Below are positions 48,583 through 59,446 of a stretch of 64,000 nucleotides of DNA, in pieces. The notes under the pieces are model-generated. The model saw nothing but the letters and a program-made list of their open reading frames with translations, did no database searches and had not been told where the DNA came from. Both the position numbers and the translations under genes were made by a program. The DNA is from Microvirga ossetica (lineage in GTDB: Bacteria; Pseudomonadota; Alphaproteobacteria; Rhizobiales; Beijerinckiaceae): positions 3,629,501 through 3,693,500 of the forward strand of contig NZ_CP016616.1 in assembly GCF_002741015.1 (NCBI RefSeq), in the 5' to 3' direction. Every line of letters begins with the position of its first letter. The stretch's first letter is position 1.

Positions 48583-49298
48583 GGACGCATCTCCTCGGCG
48601 ACCGGCTCACCGGCGCGCGCCGCCTTCTCCAGCGCATCCCAGCGCGATGCGTCGACGGGCTCGAAGACGATCTCGTCGCCGGCGGCGAATAGGAAAATCG
48701 GATCGCGCTCCGGCGCATAGGGCCTGACAGGCGTCAGGCCGAGGTTGTGCCAGCCGCTCGGCATATCCATTGGCGCGATGCCGGCCTGCTCCCCGCCGAT
48801 CATGATCGTTCCGGAGGGAATCTTGGCGCGGGGCTGGACCCTTCGGGAGGTGGCGATCCGCTTGTCGAGCCCGCCGAGATAGGTGAAGCCCGGCAGGAAG
48901 CCGATCATGTAGATGCGGTAGATAGCCGACGAGTGGATCTCGATCACTTGGGCAGGCGTCATCCCGTGGGTTTCCGCCACGTCCTCGAGGTCGCTCCCGT
49001 ATTCGCCGCCATAGACCACCGGCACGCGCCAGCGCCGGCCGACGGCCTTGCGCGGCGCCAGATCCTTCGTCTCCTCGTTCACGAGCCGGATCAGGGCCTC
49101 GTAATCGGTTTCGACCGGGTCGAACTGAACGGTCAGCGAGCGATAGGTGGGAACCGTCTCGAGCAGGCCGGCCGGTGCGCGGGCCCGAATGATGTCGTCG
49201 AGCGCCAGGACCATGCCGTTGATGTCCGGATCGATCCTGTCGCCGAACTCGATGGTCACGGCGCTGTCGCCGCAGGGAAGGATCTTCGGTGTCGGCAC
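48579..49298 (-). CDS. pxpB: 5-oxoprolinase subunit PxpB (KipI type)
   Basis: The 239-residue partner of PxpC has the KipI fold: ILPCGDSAVTIEFGDRIDP at the N-terminus, YGGEYGSDLEDVAETHG in the middle, and the conserved GFLPGFTYLGGLD with GGEQAGIAPMDMPSGWHNLG. In Bacillus the homologue KipI inhibits KinA, but in most bacteria the pair is enzymatic. It is the first gene of the leftward pxpBC unit. The 226-bp gap to bdhA holds both promoters, and I see no clear motif in it. Confidence 0.92.
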   Translation of the reverse strand: MPTPKILPCGDSAVTIEFGDRIDPDINGMVLALDDIIRARAPAGLLETVPTYRSLTVQFDPVETDYEALIRLVNEETKDLAPRKAVGRRWRVPVVYGGEYGSDLEDVAETHGMTPAQVIEIHSSAIYRIYMIGFLPGFTYLGGLDKRIATSRRVQPRAKIPSGTIMIGGEQAGIAPMDMPSGWHNLGLTPVRPYAPERDPIFLFAAGDEIVFEPVDASRWDALEKAARAGEPVAEEMRP

Positions 49299-49524
49299 GA
49301 TGAACCTGTTGGCATTCCGGAAACGGCCTCAGACCCTCAAATCTCACATTGTCGGAGATCCGGCAACGGGCCCTCCCGCATCGCGCCATGCATGAAGAGC
49401 AGGTGAGGTCGGTCCCTGGCACCCGGCTGCCCCTACTTCTTTTTGATAGACTCACCTTCGCGGCGCCCTTCGTGTTATGGCAGCGTGAGAGGGGGCCTGG
49501 GGCCAGGCATCAGGGGATTAGATC

Positions 49525-50310
49525 ATGACTTTGACATCCAAGACGGCCGTCGTGACCGGCTCGACCAGCGGCATCGGCCATGCCATCGCCCTTGCCTTCG
49601 CAAAGGAAGGGGCCAACGTCGTCCTCAATGGCTTCGGCGATGCGGGCGAGATCGAGAAGATCCGCGCCGGGATCGAGAGCGAGTTCGGGGTCAAGGCGAT
49701 CTATTCGCCAGCTGACATGACCAAGCCGCAGGAAATCGAGGAGATGGTGCGTCTCGGCGAAAAGACCTTCGGCAGCGTCGATATCCTCGTCAACAATGCG
49801 GGCATCCAGTTCGTCTCGCCGATCGAGGACTTTCCGGTCGAGAAATGGGACCAGATCATCGCCATCAACCTGTCCTCCGCCTTCCATGCGACCCGCGCGG
49901 CGGTGGCGGGCATGAAGGCGCGCGGATGGGGCCGCATCATCAACACGGCCTCGGCCCATTCCCTCGTCGCCTCGCCGTTCAAGTCGGCCTATGTGGCCGC
50001 CAAGCACGGCATCGCGGGCCTGACCAAGACCGTGGCGCTGGAAGTGGCGACGCACGGCGTCACGGCGAACTGCATCAGCCCCGGCTATGTCTGGACGCCG
50101 CTCGTCGAGCGGCAGATTCCCGACACCATGAAGGCGCGCAACATGACCCGTGAGCAGGTGATGCACGACGTGCTCCTTGAGGCGCAGCCCACCAAGCAAT
50201 TCGTGACCGTCGATCAGGTGGCGGCTCTCGCGGTGTTCCTTTGCTCGGATGCGGCGAGCCAGATCACGGGTGCCAACCTGTCGATGGATGGCGGCTGGAC
50301 CGCGGAGTAG
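49525..50310 (+). CDS. bdhA: D-3-hydroxybutyrate dehydrogenase
   Basis: BdhA oxidises D-3-hydroxybutyrate to acetoacetate in polyhydroxybutyrate turnover. The 261-residue short-chain dehydrogenase has the cofactor motif TGSTSGIG (11-18), NNAG (90-93), and the catalytic triad Ser143, Tyr156, Lys160 (SAYVAAKHG). The substrate-lid segment with the family motif GYVWTPLVERQIPD and KQFVTVDQVA separates it from generic SDRs. It is divergent from pxpB. Confidence 0.94.
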   Translation: MTLTSKTAVVTGSTSGIGHAIALAFAKEGANVVLNGFGDAGEIEKIRAGIESEFGVKAIYSPADMTKPQEIEEMVRLGEKTFGSVDILVNNAGIQFVSPIEDFPVEKWDQIIAINLSSAFHATRAAVAGMKARGWGRIINTASAHSLVASPFKSAYVAAKHGIAGLTKTVALEVATHGVTANCISPGYVWTPLVERQIPDTMKARNMTREQVMHDVLLEAQPTKQFVTVDQVAALAVFLCSDAASQITGANLSMDGGWTAE

Positions 50311-50324
50311 TTCTTTTTCGAGCG

Positions 50325-50540
50325 TTATCCCGGACGAAGCGCAGCGAAGATCCAGGATCGCTTACAGAATAGTGCACTGTCATCCCGGGGCCGCGCAGCG
50401 GAGCCCGGGATCCATAACCACGACCTTCGCCCGGTTCGGCATTGTCAGCGGTTATGGATTCCCGCCTGCGCGGGAATGACAGTGTTCAGGTTCAAGCGCC
50501 ACTCTCGTCATCCCGTACGGCGTCAGCCGATCCGGGATGA
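50325..50540. repeat. Cluster of family D palindromic repeats
   Basis: At least three partial elements lie together: TTATCCCGGACGAAGCGCAG near 50330, TGTCATCCCGGGGCCGCGC to GCGGGAATGACAG at 50378-50482 (with ATCCATAACC/GGTTATGGAT inside), and CGTCATCCCGTACGGCGTC to GATCCGGGATGACG at 50508-50540. They fill the gap between the convergent bdhA and pip. Confidence 0.82.
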
Positions 50541-50549
50541 CGAAAAGCG

Positions 50550-51548
<999 letters not shown>

Positions 51549-51666
51549 TCAGCCGCTACGTCATATCCTAAGCCGGCTCCGAATCCTCTGGCGTGTCGTT
51601 TCACTGTCATATAGTTTTGCAACTGGGGAACATGGGTAAAAGCCCAGCCACACTGGAGGACTTAAG

Positions 51667-52740
51667 ATGTTGACCAAACGCGCCAGCCTGAAGCTGGCTA
51701 CGGCCCTCGCCGCTCTCATGATCGTCGGCTCGGCCGAGGCCGCCGAGAAGCTGCGGCTCCTGACCTGGTCCGGCTACGCACCGGCCGATGTCGTCGCCGA
51801 CTTCACGAAGGAGACCGGCATCGAGGTCGAGGTGACGACGTCGAACAACGAGGAGATGATCTCCAAGCTGCGCGCCACGCAAGGCGCGGGCTTCGATCTC
51901 GCTCAGCCGAGCCAGGACCGCATCGCCGGCCCGCAGGCGGAGTTCGGCATCTACAAGCCGCTCGATCTGTCCAAGCTCAAGTCCGACCAGTTCATCGCCT
52001 CCATGCTGGAAGCGACCAAGAAGAACACCACCACCGACGGCAAGGTCTATGGCGTTCCGCATATCTGGGGCACGGACGGTCTCGTCGTGAACACCAAGGC
52101 TGCGCCGAACGTCGCCGACTACAACGACCTCTGCGGTCCTGCCGTCACCGGCAAGGCCAGCTTCCGCGCCAAGCGTCCGGCGCTGATTGCGTTTGCCTTC
52201 GCCAACGGCATGGATCCCTTCGCTGCCTATGGCGATGCGAAGGCCTATGCCGCGCTGATGGACAAGGTCGGCGCCAAGCTCGCCGAGTGCAAGAAGAACG
52301 TGAAGTTCTTCTGGGAGGGTTCCGATCAGCTCCTCAACGCCGTGCGTTCCGGCGAGATCGTCGCCGCCATGGCCTGGGATACGGGCGGCTGGAAGCTCAA
52401 CGCCGAGAACCCGGACATGAAGTTCATCGCGCCCAAGTCCGGCGCGCTGGGCTGGGTCGACACCTTCGCGATTCCCGCCAAGGGCCGCAACGACGACGCC
52501 GCCTACAAGTGGATCAACTTCAACATGCGTCCGGAGATCGCGGCAAAAGTTGCCGCAGCCGCCGGCAACTTCACGGCTTCCAACGGCGCCGACAAGCTCA
52601 TGCAGGGCAAGCTGAAGGACCAGTTCGCCGAGAGCTTCCCGAAGGCCGCCATCGACAACATCAAGTGGTATCCGGCGGTGCCGGCGGGCCTCGAGGAGAT
52701 CGAGGGCAAGGTTCTCGACCGCCTGAAGGCCGGTTCGTAA
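51667..52740 (+). CDS. ABC transporter substrate-binding protein, spermidine/putrescine type
   Basis: The 357-residue periplasmic protein has a signal peptide (about 1-24, ending SAEAAE) and the PotD/PotF-like fold: LRLLTWSGYAPADVVADF at the N-terminus, then YGVPHIWGTDGLVVNT and AMAWDTGGWKLN. The ligand is probably a polyamine or a related amine; other small cationic compounds are possible. GGAGG lies 7 bp before the ATG. It is the first gene of a four-gene operon but is separated from the ATPase gene by a terminator-like hairpin. Confidence 0.93.
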   Translation: MLTKRASLKLATALAALMIVGSAEAAEKLRLLTWSGYAPADVVADFTKETGIEVEVTTSNNEEMISKLRATQGAGFDLAQPSQDRIAGPQAEFGIYKPLDLSKLKSDQFIASMLEATKKNTTTDGKVYGVPHIWGTDGLVVNTKAAPNVADYNDLCGPAVTGKASFRAKRPALIAFAFANGMDPFAAYGDAKAYAALMDKVGAKLAECKKNVKFFWEGSDQLLNAVRSGEIVAAMAWDTGGWKLNAENPDMKFIAPKSGALGWVDTFAIPAKGRNDDAAYKWINFNMRPEIAAKVAAAAGNFTASNGADKLMQGKLKDQFAESFPKAAIDNIKWYPAVPAGLEEIEGKVLDRLKAGS

Positions 52741-52759
52741 AACCTGATTGTGGTGTATC

Positions 52760-52793
52760 GTCATCCCCCGGCCTGTCCGGGGGATGACTTTTT
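52760..52793 (+). terminator. Intra-operon terminator/attenuator between the binding protein and ATPase genes
   Basis: GTCATCCCCCGG and CCGGGGGATGAC form a perfect 12-bp stem with a CCTGT loop and five Ts directly after (52789-52793). The stem ends match family D repeats, so a repeat unit seems to serve as an intra-operon terminator, allowing more binding protein than transporter. Confidence 0.85.
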
Positions 52794-52820
52794 GTATCGG
52801 CAGCTTCTGTTGGCAGCGTC

Positions 52821-53915
52821 ATGGCAAATTCCACCCACCCCGCCACCGATCTCGACATCGTCAACGTCATCAAGCGTTTCGGCAGCCACGCGGCCGTCGA
52901 CGACGTGACGTTCAGCGTCGCGCCGGGCGAGTTCTTCTCGATCCTCGGGCCCTCCGGCTGCGGCAAGACCACCCTGATGCGCATGATCGCCGGGTTCGAG
53001 CATCCGACCTCCGGCGATATCCGCATCCGCGGCCAGTCAATGATCGGCGTTCCGGCGAACAGGCGCCCGGTCAACATGGTGTTCCAGAGCCTTGCGCTCT
53101 TTCCCATGATGAGCGTCGGCGAGAACGTGGCCTATGGGCTCACCTGCCGCGGCGTTTCCCGCGCGGAGGCCGAGGAGCGCGCGGGCCGCATGCTGGAGCG
53201 CGTCGGCCTGAAAGGTTTTGGCGACCGGCGCGTGACCGCGTTGTCCGGCGGCCAGCGCCAGCGCGTGGCCATCGCCCGCTGCCTCGTGCTCGAGCCCACC
53301 CTCGTGCTCCTCGACGAGCCGCTCGGCGCGCTCGATCTCAAGCTGCGCGAGCATATGAAGATCGAGCTCAAGCAGCTGCAGGGCACGTTCAACACCACCT
53401 TCGCCTACATCACGCACGACCAGTCCGAGGCCCTTGTGATGTCCGACCGCATCGCCGTGATGAACCAGGGCCGGTTCGAGCAGGTGGGAAGTCCGCGCGA
53501 GCTCTATCACAGCCCGGCGACGCCCTTCGTCGCAAGTTTCGTCGGCGAGACCAATCGCTGGCAGGGGCAGGCCGCATCGGCTGCCGATGGAGCCGTCGCC
53601 GTGCGCCTTGCCTCGGGAGCGGTTGTGCAGGGGCAGGGGAGCGGTGCCGCGCAGGCGCTCGCCTTCGTGCGTCCCGAGGCCGTGGCGCTGGCGCAGGATC
53701 AATCCTCGCTCGCCAGCCTGCCGAACCGTTTCGAAGGCCGCGTCTCCGCCGTGCTGTTCGACGGCGCCGCGTCTAGCCTGCTCATCGACACGGCGGGCTT
53801 CGACCAGCCCGTGCGCGCCGTGCTGCCCCAGGCCGGGCCGCTCGCGGGCATCGAGGTCGGCGCGCCGGTCCATGTGGGCTGGACGGCGGATGCGATGAAG
53901 GTCTTTGCCGCATGA
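52821..53915 (+). CDS. ABC transporter ATP-binding protein, polyamine (PotA) type
   Basis: The 364-residue protein has Walker A GPSGCGKTT (near 43-51), LSGGQRQR signature, Walker B VLLDEPLGALD, and the C-terminal TOBE/MalK-like regulatory domain (about 270-364, with AFVRPEAVALA). This long form is typical of PotA/PotG. It overlaps the first permease gene by 4 bp (ATGA). It would power import of the ligand captured by the upstream binding protein. Confidence 0.94.
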   Translation: MANSTHPATDLDIVNVIKRFGSHAAVDDVTFSVAPGEFFSILGPSGCGKTTLMRMIAGFEHPTSGDIRIRGQSMIGVPANRRPVNMVFQSLALFPMMSVGENVAYGLTCRGVSRAEAEERAGRMLERVGLKGFGDRRVTALSGGQRQRVAIARCLVLEPTLVLLDEPLGALDLKLREHMKIELKQLQGTFNTTFAYITHDQSEALVMSDRIAVMNQGRFEQVGSPRELYHSPATPFVASFVGETNRWQGQAASAADGAVAVRLASGAVVQGQGSGAAQALAFVRPEAVALAQDQSSLASLPNRFEGRVSAVLFDGAASSLLIDTAGFDQPVRAVLPQAGPLAGIEVGAPVHVGWTADAMKVFAA

Positions 53916-54781
53916 ACGCAAAACCCGCGCTGCGCCTCACGCTTTTCCTGCTGCTCGCTCCCGCGATCCTGTGGCTCGGGCTCCTCATCGTGCTGCCGCA
54001 TGTGGAGATCCTGATCCTCTCCTTCAGCGAGCGCGTGGCGCCGCGGGTCTATGCCTTCGGTTTCGGCAACTATCTCGAGTTCTTCACCGAGCCGCTCTAT
54101 TGGCGCACCTTCGCGCGCACGGCCTTCATGTCGATCCTGGTGACGGCGCTCACCCTCGTGCTCGCCTTTCCCATCGCGCTTTACATCGCCCGTGTGGCGC
54201 AGGGCCGGCTGAAGGCGATGCTGCTGCTGCTCTGCCTGCTGCCGTTCTGGGTGTCGGAACTGGTTCGCACGCTCGGCTGGATGATCCTTCTGCGCGAGAC
54301 CGGCGTGATCTCCTATGCCTTGCGCGCGGTGGGGCTTGCGAGCCAGCCGGTCGAGCTTCTCTACAACGATGGCGCGGTGATCCTCGGCCTCGTCTATGGC
54401 GGGCTTCTCTTCATGATCGTGCCGCTCGCCAATGCGCTGGAGAGCCTGGAGCCCGCCGTGGTCGAGGCCGGATACGATCTCGGCGGCAGCCGCTGGACCG
54501 TTTTGCGCCGCATCGTCATTCCCCATGCCATGCCCGGCATCGTCGCCGGCTCGATCATCGTGTTCATGCTCACGATCGGCAATTTCGCGACGCCGGTGCT
54601 GCTCGGGGGCAAGAACGGCTTGTGGTTCACCGAGCAGATCTACGCGCAGTTCATCACGCGCTTCAACTGGCCGCAGGGTGCGGCCTTCGGCATGCTGCTC
54701 CTGTTGCTCTCTTCCGCCATCGTGTGGCTGGGCCTGCGCCTCACCGGCCAGAACCTCGGCACCACCTTGAAGCAGGCTTGA
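53912..54781 (+). CDS. ABC transporter permease, polyamine (PotB/PotH) type
   Basis: The 289-residue inner-membrane protein has six predicted segments, starting with LTLFLLLAPAILWLGLLIVL, and the EAA-type loop EAGYDLGGSRWTVLRRIVIPHAMPGI that contacts the ATPase. The periplasmic loop after segment one (VEILILSFSERVAPRVYAF) resembles PotB. Its start overlaps the ATPase gene. Confidence 0.94.
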   Translation: MNAKPALRLTLFLLLAPAILWLGLLIVLPHVEILILSFSERVAPRVYAFGFGNYLEFFTEPLYWRTFARTAFMSILVTALTLVLAFPIALYIARVAQGRLKAMLLLLCLLPFWVSELVRTLGWMILLRETGVISYALRAVGLASQPVELLYNDGAVILGLVYGGLLFMIVPLANALESLEPAVVEAGYDLGGSRWTVLRRIVIPHAMPGIVAGSIIVFMLTIGNFATPVLLGGKNGLWFTEQIYAQFITRFNWPQGAAFGMLLLLLSSAIVWLGLRLTGQNLGTTLKQA

Positions 54782-54788
54782 GATCGCC

Positions 54789-55628
54789 ATGAACCGACCG
54801 TCCTTCACCTGGAAGCTCTACATCGCGGCGTTCTACCTCTTCCTGTTCGCGCCGCTCCTGGTCGTGGCGATCTTCGCCTTCAACGCGAGCCAGTTTCCCT
54901 CGCCACCCTGGCGCGGCTTCACGCTCGAATGGTTCACCGGCACCGGCGCCGTCCTCGGCAAGCCTGGCGTGCTGATGGACCCGATCTGGCTGAGCAGCAT
55001 CGGCAACAGCTTCAAGGTAGCGATCCCCGTGGCGCTGCTCGCCGTGCTCATCGGCACCGTGAATGCCTGGGTGCTGGAGCGGGCGGAGTTTCGCGGCAAG
55101 ACTCTTCTCGCCATGATGATGCTCTGGCCCCTCGTCATCCCCGGCGTGGTGCTCGGCATCTCGATCCTCGCCTTCTTCTCGCGCGTGGCGAACGGGCTCG
55201 AGGACTGGCTTCAGACCGATCTCGACCTCTTGAGGCCCGGCCTGCCGCTCGTGGTGCTCGGGCAGCTCTCCTTCATCCTGACGATTGCGACGCTGATCAT
55301 CGCCGCGCGCCTGCGCAAGTTCGACCGTTCGCTGGAGGAGGCCGCCTTCGATCTCGGCGCCAGCCGCGCGCGGGTGCTGCGCACGGTGACGTTGCCGTTC
55401 CTGCGCCCGGCGCTCATCGGCGCAGGGCTCGTGGCGCTCCTGATGTCGTTCGAGAACTTCAACACGACCCTGATGCTCGTCGGCTCCGAATCGCCCCTTC
55501 CGATCGCCATGTACGGCCAGATGCGCGAGGGCGCGTCGCCGGCGATCAATGCGGTGAGCCTGCTGCTGATGCTCGGCGTCGGCGTCATCGCGAGCGTCTT
55601 CGCGCTGACGGCGAAGGCGGAGCGGTGA
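54789..55628 (+). CDS. ABC transporter permease, polyamine (PotC/PotI) type
   Basis: The 279-residue second permease has the family N-terminus (LYIAAFYLFLFAPLLVVAIF with FNASQFPSPPW) and the coupling loop EEAAFDLGASRARVLRTVTLP. It closes the operon; a family A repeat follows 19 bp after the stop and could act as the transcript end. The SBP-ATPase-permease-permease order matches potFGHI-like operons. Confidence 0.94.
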   Translation: MNRPSFTWKLYIAAFYLFLFAPLLVVAIFAFNASQFPSPPWRGFTLEWFTGTGAVLGKPGVLMDPIWLSSIGNSFKVAIPVALLAVLIGTVNAWVLERAEFRGKTLLAMMMLWPLVIPGVVLGISILAFFSRVANGLEDWLQTDLDLLRPGLPLVVLGQLSFILTIATLIIAARLRKFDRSLEEAAFDLGASRARVLRTVTLPFLRPALIGAGLVALLMSFENFNTTLMLVGSESPLPIAMYGQMREGASPAINAVSLLLMLGVGVIASVFALTAKAER

Positions 55629-55647
55629 AACCTAAATAGAACCCAGC

Positions 55648-55753
55648 CCTCATCCTGAGGAGCAGCCGTCAGGCTGCGTCTCGAAGGAGATTCCAGTGTG
55701 CGCTGGATCCTCCTTCGAGACGGATTGCTCATGCAATCCTCCTCAGGATGAGG
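55648..55753. repeat. Palindromic intergenic repeat, family A, copy 4
   Basis: CCTCATCCTGAGGAG (55648) and CTCCTCAGGATGAGG-like arm ending at 55753 are inverted; inner arms CGTCTCGAAGGAGA and ATCCTCCTTCGAGACG. It lies between the convergent polyamine permease and dipeptidase genes. Confidence 0.9.
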
Positions 55754-55776
55754 TTTGAGATTGACTTAAACTGGAT

Positions 55777-56844
55777 TTACCGCCCCCAGGTGCGCTCCAG
55801 CACGTTCACCCAGTTCTCGTAGCAGAGCTTGCGCAGGGTCGCTTCGTCGTAGCCATGGCGGCGCATGGCGTCGACGAGACGCGGCAGGCCGGTGACGTCG
55901 CCGATCTCGGCGGGAATCGTCGCGCCGTCGAAATCGGAGCCGAGGCCGACGCCGTCGATGCCCACATGCTCGATCAGGTGATCCATGTGGCGGATCATCT
56001 CCTCCAGCGGCGTGTCGTCGTTGCGCTGGCCGTCGGGGCGGATGAAGGAGGTGGCGAAGTTCACGCCCACCATGCCGCGGCTCTCGCGGATCGCGGCAAG
56101 CTGCCTGTCCGTGAGGTTGCGCGAATGCCGGCAGATCTCCCACGCATTGGAATGGGTCGCGACGAGCGGCGCATCGGAGAGGCGTGCCACCTCCCAAAAA
56201 CCCTTCTCGTTCAGATGCGAGAGGTCGAGCATGATCTTGAGGCGGTTGCAGGCGCGCACCAGCTCGAAGCCGCGGTCGGTGAGGCCGGGGCCTGTGTCCG
56301 GCGTCGCGGGATAGCGGAACGGCACGCCGTGGCCGAAGGTGTTGGGGCGGCTCCAGACCGGGCCGATGGAGCGTAAGCCCGCCTCGTAGAGCACGTCGAG
56401 CATGTAAAGGTCCGGATCGATGCCCTCGGCGCCCTCGATATGCAGGATGGCGGCGAGCTTGCCCGTGTCGATGCAGTGGCGGATGTCGGCCGCATTGCGG
56501 CAGATCTTCACCTCGCCCTTCGAGGCCCGCTCGATGCGCATGAGGAGTGCTGCCATATGCAGCGTGACCTGCTGGCTCGAGGCCAGCGGCAGGGCTGAGG
56601 GCAGGGGCACGTCGTATTGCGTATGCGTCATGAGCGTGTCGATATCGACGCCCGCGCTCTCTGACGGCACATAGACCGCGAAGAAGCCTCCGACGAAGCC
56701 GCCCTGCTTCATGCGCGGCCAGTCGAGGTGCCCGATATTGTCGCCCTCCAGGAAGGCCTGCTCCGGCGGGATCTTGCCGCGCATCAGGCGCAGCAGGACA
56801 TCGTTGTGACCATCGAAAACGGGCATAAGCGAAGAATGGGGCAT
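55777..56844 (-). CDS. Membrane dipeptidase (renal dipeptidase-like, peptidase M19)
   Basis: The 355-residue protein belongs to the M19 family of zinc dipeptidases. It has the first metal motif FDGHNDVLLRL (H-x-D near residues 11-13), HIEGAEGID, SHLNEKGFWEV, ATHSNAWEIC and GIGSDFDG-like VGLGSDFDGATIP. No signal peptide is visible, so it is probably cytoplasmic. It lies 37 bp downstream of the last gene of a dipeptide ABC operon, which suggests that imported dipeptides are cleaved inside. D-amino-acid dipeptides are also known substrates of this family. Confidence 0.92.
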   Translation of the reverse strand: MPHSSLMPVFDGHNDVLLRLMRGKIPPEQAFLEGDNIGHLDWPRMKQGGFVGGFFAVYVPSESAGVDIDTLMTHTQYDVPLPSALPLASSQQVTLHMAALLMRIERASKGEVKICRNAADIRHCIDTGKLAAILHIEGAEGIDPDLYMLDVLYEAGLRSIGPVWSRPNTFGHGVPFRYPATPDTGPGLTDRGFELVRACNRLKIMLDLSHLNEKGFWEVARLSDAPLVATHSNAWEICRHSRNLTDRQLAAIRESRGMVGVNFATSFIRPDGQRNDDTPLEEMIRHMDHLIEHVGIDGVGLGSDFDGATIPAEIGDVTGLPRLVDAMRRHGYDEATLRKLCYENWVNVLERTWGR

Positions 56845-56881
56845 CGGTTCACATCAAGCGGTTAGAAGTAAAATAAGGTGT

Positions 56882-57664
<783 letters not shown>

Positions 57665-57680
57665 CGTTACAGCGCCCAAG

Positions 57681-58517
57681 TCACAATGCCCATGCGGGGT
57701 CGCGGTTCAGGGTGGGGAGCGGGCGAACGTCGTCCACCAGCGTCGGCAGGCAGCGCATTAGGCCCTGCGTATAGGGATGCTGCGCGTCCCGCAGGTTCTT
57801 GGCCTCGAGCTCCTCGACCACGTGGCCCGCATACATCACCAGCACACGGTCGCAGAAGGACGAGACGAGCTTGAGATCGTGCGAGATGAAGATCAGACCC
57901 ATGCCGCGCTCGGTGACGAGCTCGTCGAGAATGCGCAGCACCTCCATCGAGACCGTCACGTCGAGCGCCGAGGTCGGCTCGTCGGCGATGAGCAGGTCGG
58001 GATCCGTCACCAGCATCATGGCGATCATGGCGCGCTGGCCCATGCCGCCCGACACCTCGTGCGGATAGAGCGCGAAGACGCGCTGCGGATCGCGCATCTT
58101 CACGGCCTCCAGCATCGCGAGCGCCTTGTCGCGAGCCTCGCTGCGGCTGGCCTTGGCATGGGCCTGATAGGCCTCGATGATCTGCTCGCCGATGGTCATG
58201 ACCGGGTTCAGCGAATATTTCGGGTCCTGCATCACCATGCTGATGCGCCCGCCGCGCAAGGTGCGTAACGTCCGGTTCGAGGCGGTGAGCAGGTCGATCC
58301 CGTCGAAGGCGAGGCGCTTGGCCGTCACCTCGCCGGGGGGAGGGGTGAGGCCGAGAATGGCGCGGCCCGTCTGCGACTTGCCGGAGCCCGACTCACCCAC
58401 GATGCCGAGGCGCTCGCGGCCGAGCTGGAAGGACACGCCGCGCACGGCTTCCACGATGCCCGTGCGCAGGTGGAAGCGGACGCGCAGGTCTTCGACGTCG
58501 AGAAGCGGCTTCATCAT
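57681..58517 (-). CDS. Peptide ABC transporter ATP-binding protein, DppD/OppD type
   Basis: The 278-residue ATPase shows [30 protein letters not shown], signature VSGGMGQR, and [15 protein letters not shown]. The C-terminal oligopeptide-transporter domain is short: the protein stops soon after the [14 protein letters not shown] motif, some 40-50 residues earlier than E. coli DppD. The start overlaps the DppC-type stop (ATGATG), so either of two adjacent ATGs (58517 or 58514) may be used. Confidence 0.93.
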   Translation of the reverse strand: MMKPLLDVEDLRVRFHLRTGIVEAVRGVSFQLGRERLGIVGESGSGKSQTGRAILGLTPPPGEVTAKRLAFDGIDLLTASNRTLRTLRGGRISMVMQDPKYSLNPVMTIGEQIIEAYQAHAKASRSEARDKALAMLEAVKMRDPQRVFALYPHEVSGGMGQRAMIAMMLVTDPDLLIADEPTSALDVTVSMEVLRILDELVTERGMGLIFISHDLKLVSSFCDRVLVMYAGHVVEELEAKNLRDAQHPYTQGLMRCLPTLVDDVRPLPTLNRDPAWAL

Positions 58518-59446
58518 TTGGCAGCCTTCGGATCGAGAACGTCGCGCAGGCCGTCGCCGAGCAGGTTGAAGCCGAGGCTCACCACGAAGATGGCCAGGCC
58601 CGGCATGGCGGCGACCCACCATTGGTCGATGAGATAGTTGCGGCCGGTGGCGACCATGGCGCCCCATTCCGGCATCGGCGGCTGTGCGCCGAGACCGAGG
58701 AAGCCGAGGCCCGCCGCGGTGAGGATGATGCCGGCCATGTCGAGCGTCACGCGCACGATGAGGGATGAGAGGCAGAGCGGCACCACGTGGCCGAGGATGA
58801 TGCGCGGCGTCGATGCGCCCTGCAGCTTCACGGCCGCGATGAAATCGCTGTTGCGGATCATCAGCGTCTCGGCGCGGGCGATGCGGGCATAAGGCGGCCA
58901 GGAGGTGATCGCGATGGCGATGATGGCATTCTCGATGCCGGGGCCTAAAGCCGCCACGAAGGCCAGCGCCAGGACGAGGCGGGGGAAGGCGAGAAAGATG
59001 TCGGTGATCCGCATTAGCACGGTATCGACCCAGCCGCCGAGATAGCCGGAGACGGTGCCGACCAGGAGACCGATGGGCGTTGCGATCAGCGCCACCAGCA
59101 CCACGACGAAGAGCGTGATCCGCGAGCCGTAGACCACGCGGGAGAAGATGTCCCGCGCCTGGTCGTCCGTGCCGAACCAGAAGGTCTCGCTCGGCGGCAG
59201 GAGGCGCTGCGTGCGCAGGTCTCCGCCGACGACAGGCGAATAGGGCGCGATGAAATCGGCAAACACCGCCAGCAGGATCAGCAGGATGACGATGCCGAGG
59301 CCGACGACCGCGAGCGGATTGCGGGAGAAGGCGCGCCAGCCGAGATAGAAGCGGCCGAGCCGCGCCTGCCAGCGGGAATGCGGCTCTGCGGAGAGCAGCC
59401 AGGCCCGAAGGCCTGCGGGTTGTTCAGCAAGAGGGCTGCCGGCCAT
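58514..59446 (-). CDS. Peptide ABC transporter permease, DppC type
   Basis: The 310-residue inner-membrane protein begins with a cytoplasmic segment, then FSRNPLAVVGLGIVILLILLAV, the periplasmic loop HRLLPPSETFW-like RTQRLLPPSETFWFGTDDQARD typical of DppC/OppC, and later segments with the EAA loop near AAVKLQGASTPRIILGHVVP. Its ATG at 59446 overlaps the DppB stop (TGATG), showing tight coupling. The C-terminus ends in the family motif NLLGDGLRDVLDPK. Confidence 0.94.
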   Translation of the reverse strand: MAGSPLAEQPAGLRAWLLSAEPHSRWQARLGRFYLGWRAFSRNPLAVVGLGIVILLILLAVFADFIAPYSPVVGGDLRTQRLLPPSETFWFGTDDQARDIFSRVVYGSRITLFVVVLVALIATPIGLLVGTVSGYLGGWVDTVLMRITDIFLAFPRLVLALAFVAALGPGIENAIIAIAITSWPPYARIARAETLMIRNSDFIAAVKLQGASTPRIILGHVVPLCLSSLIVRVTLDMAGIILTAAGLGFLGLGAQPPMPEWGAMVATGRNYLIDQWWVAAMPGLAIFVVSLGFNLLGDGLRDVLDPKAAK

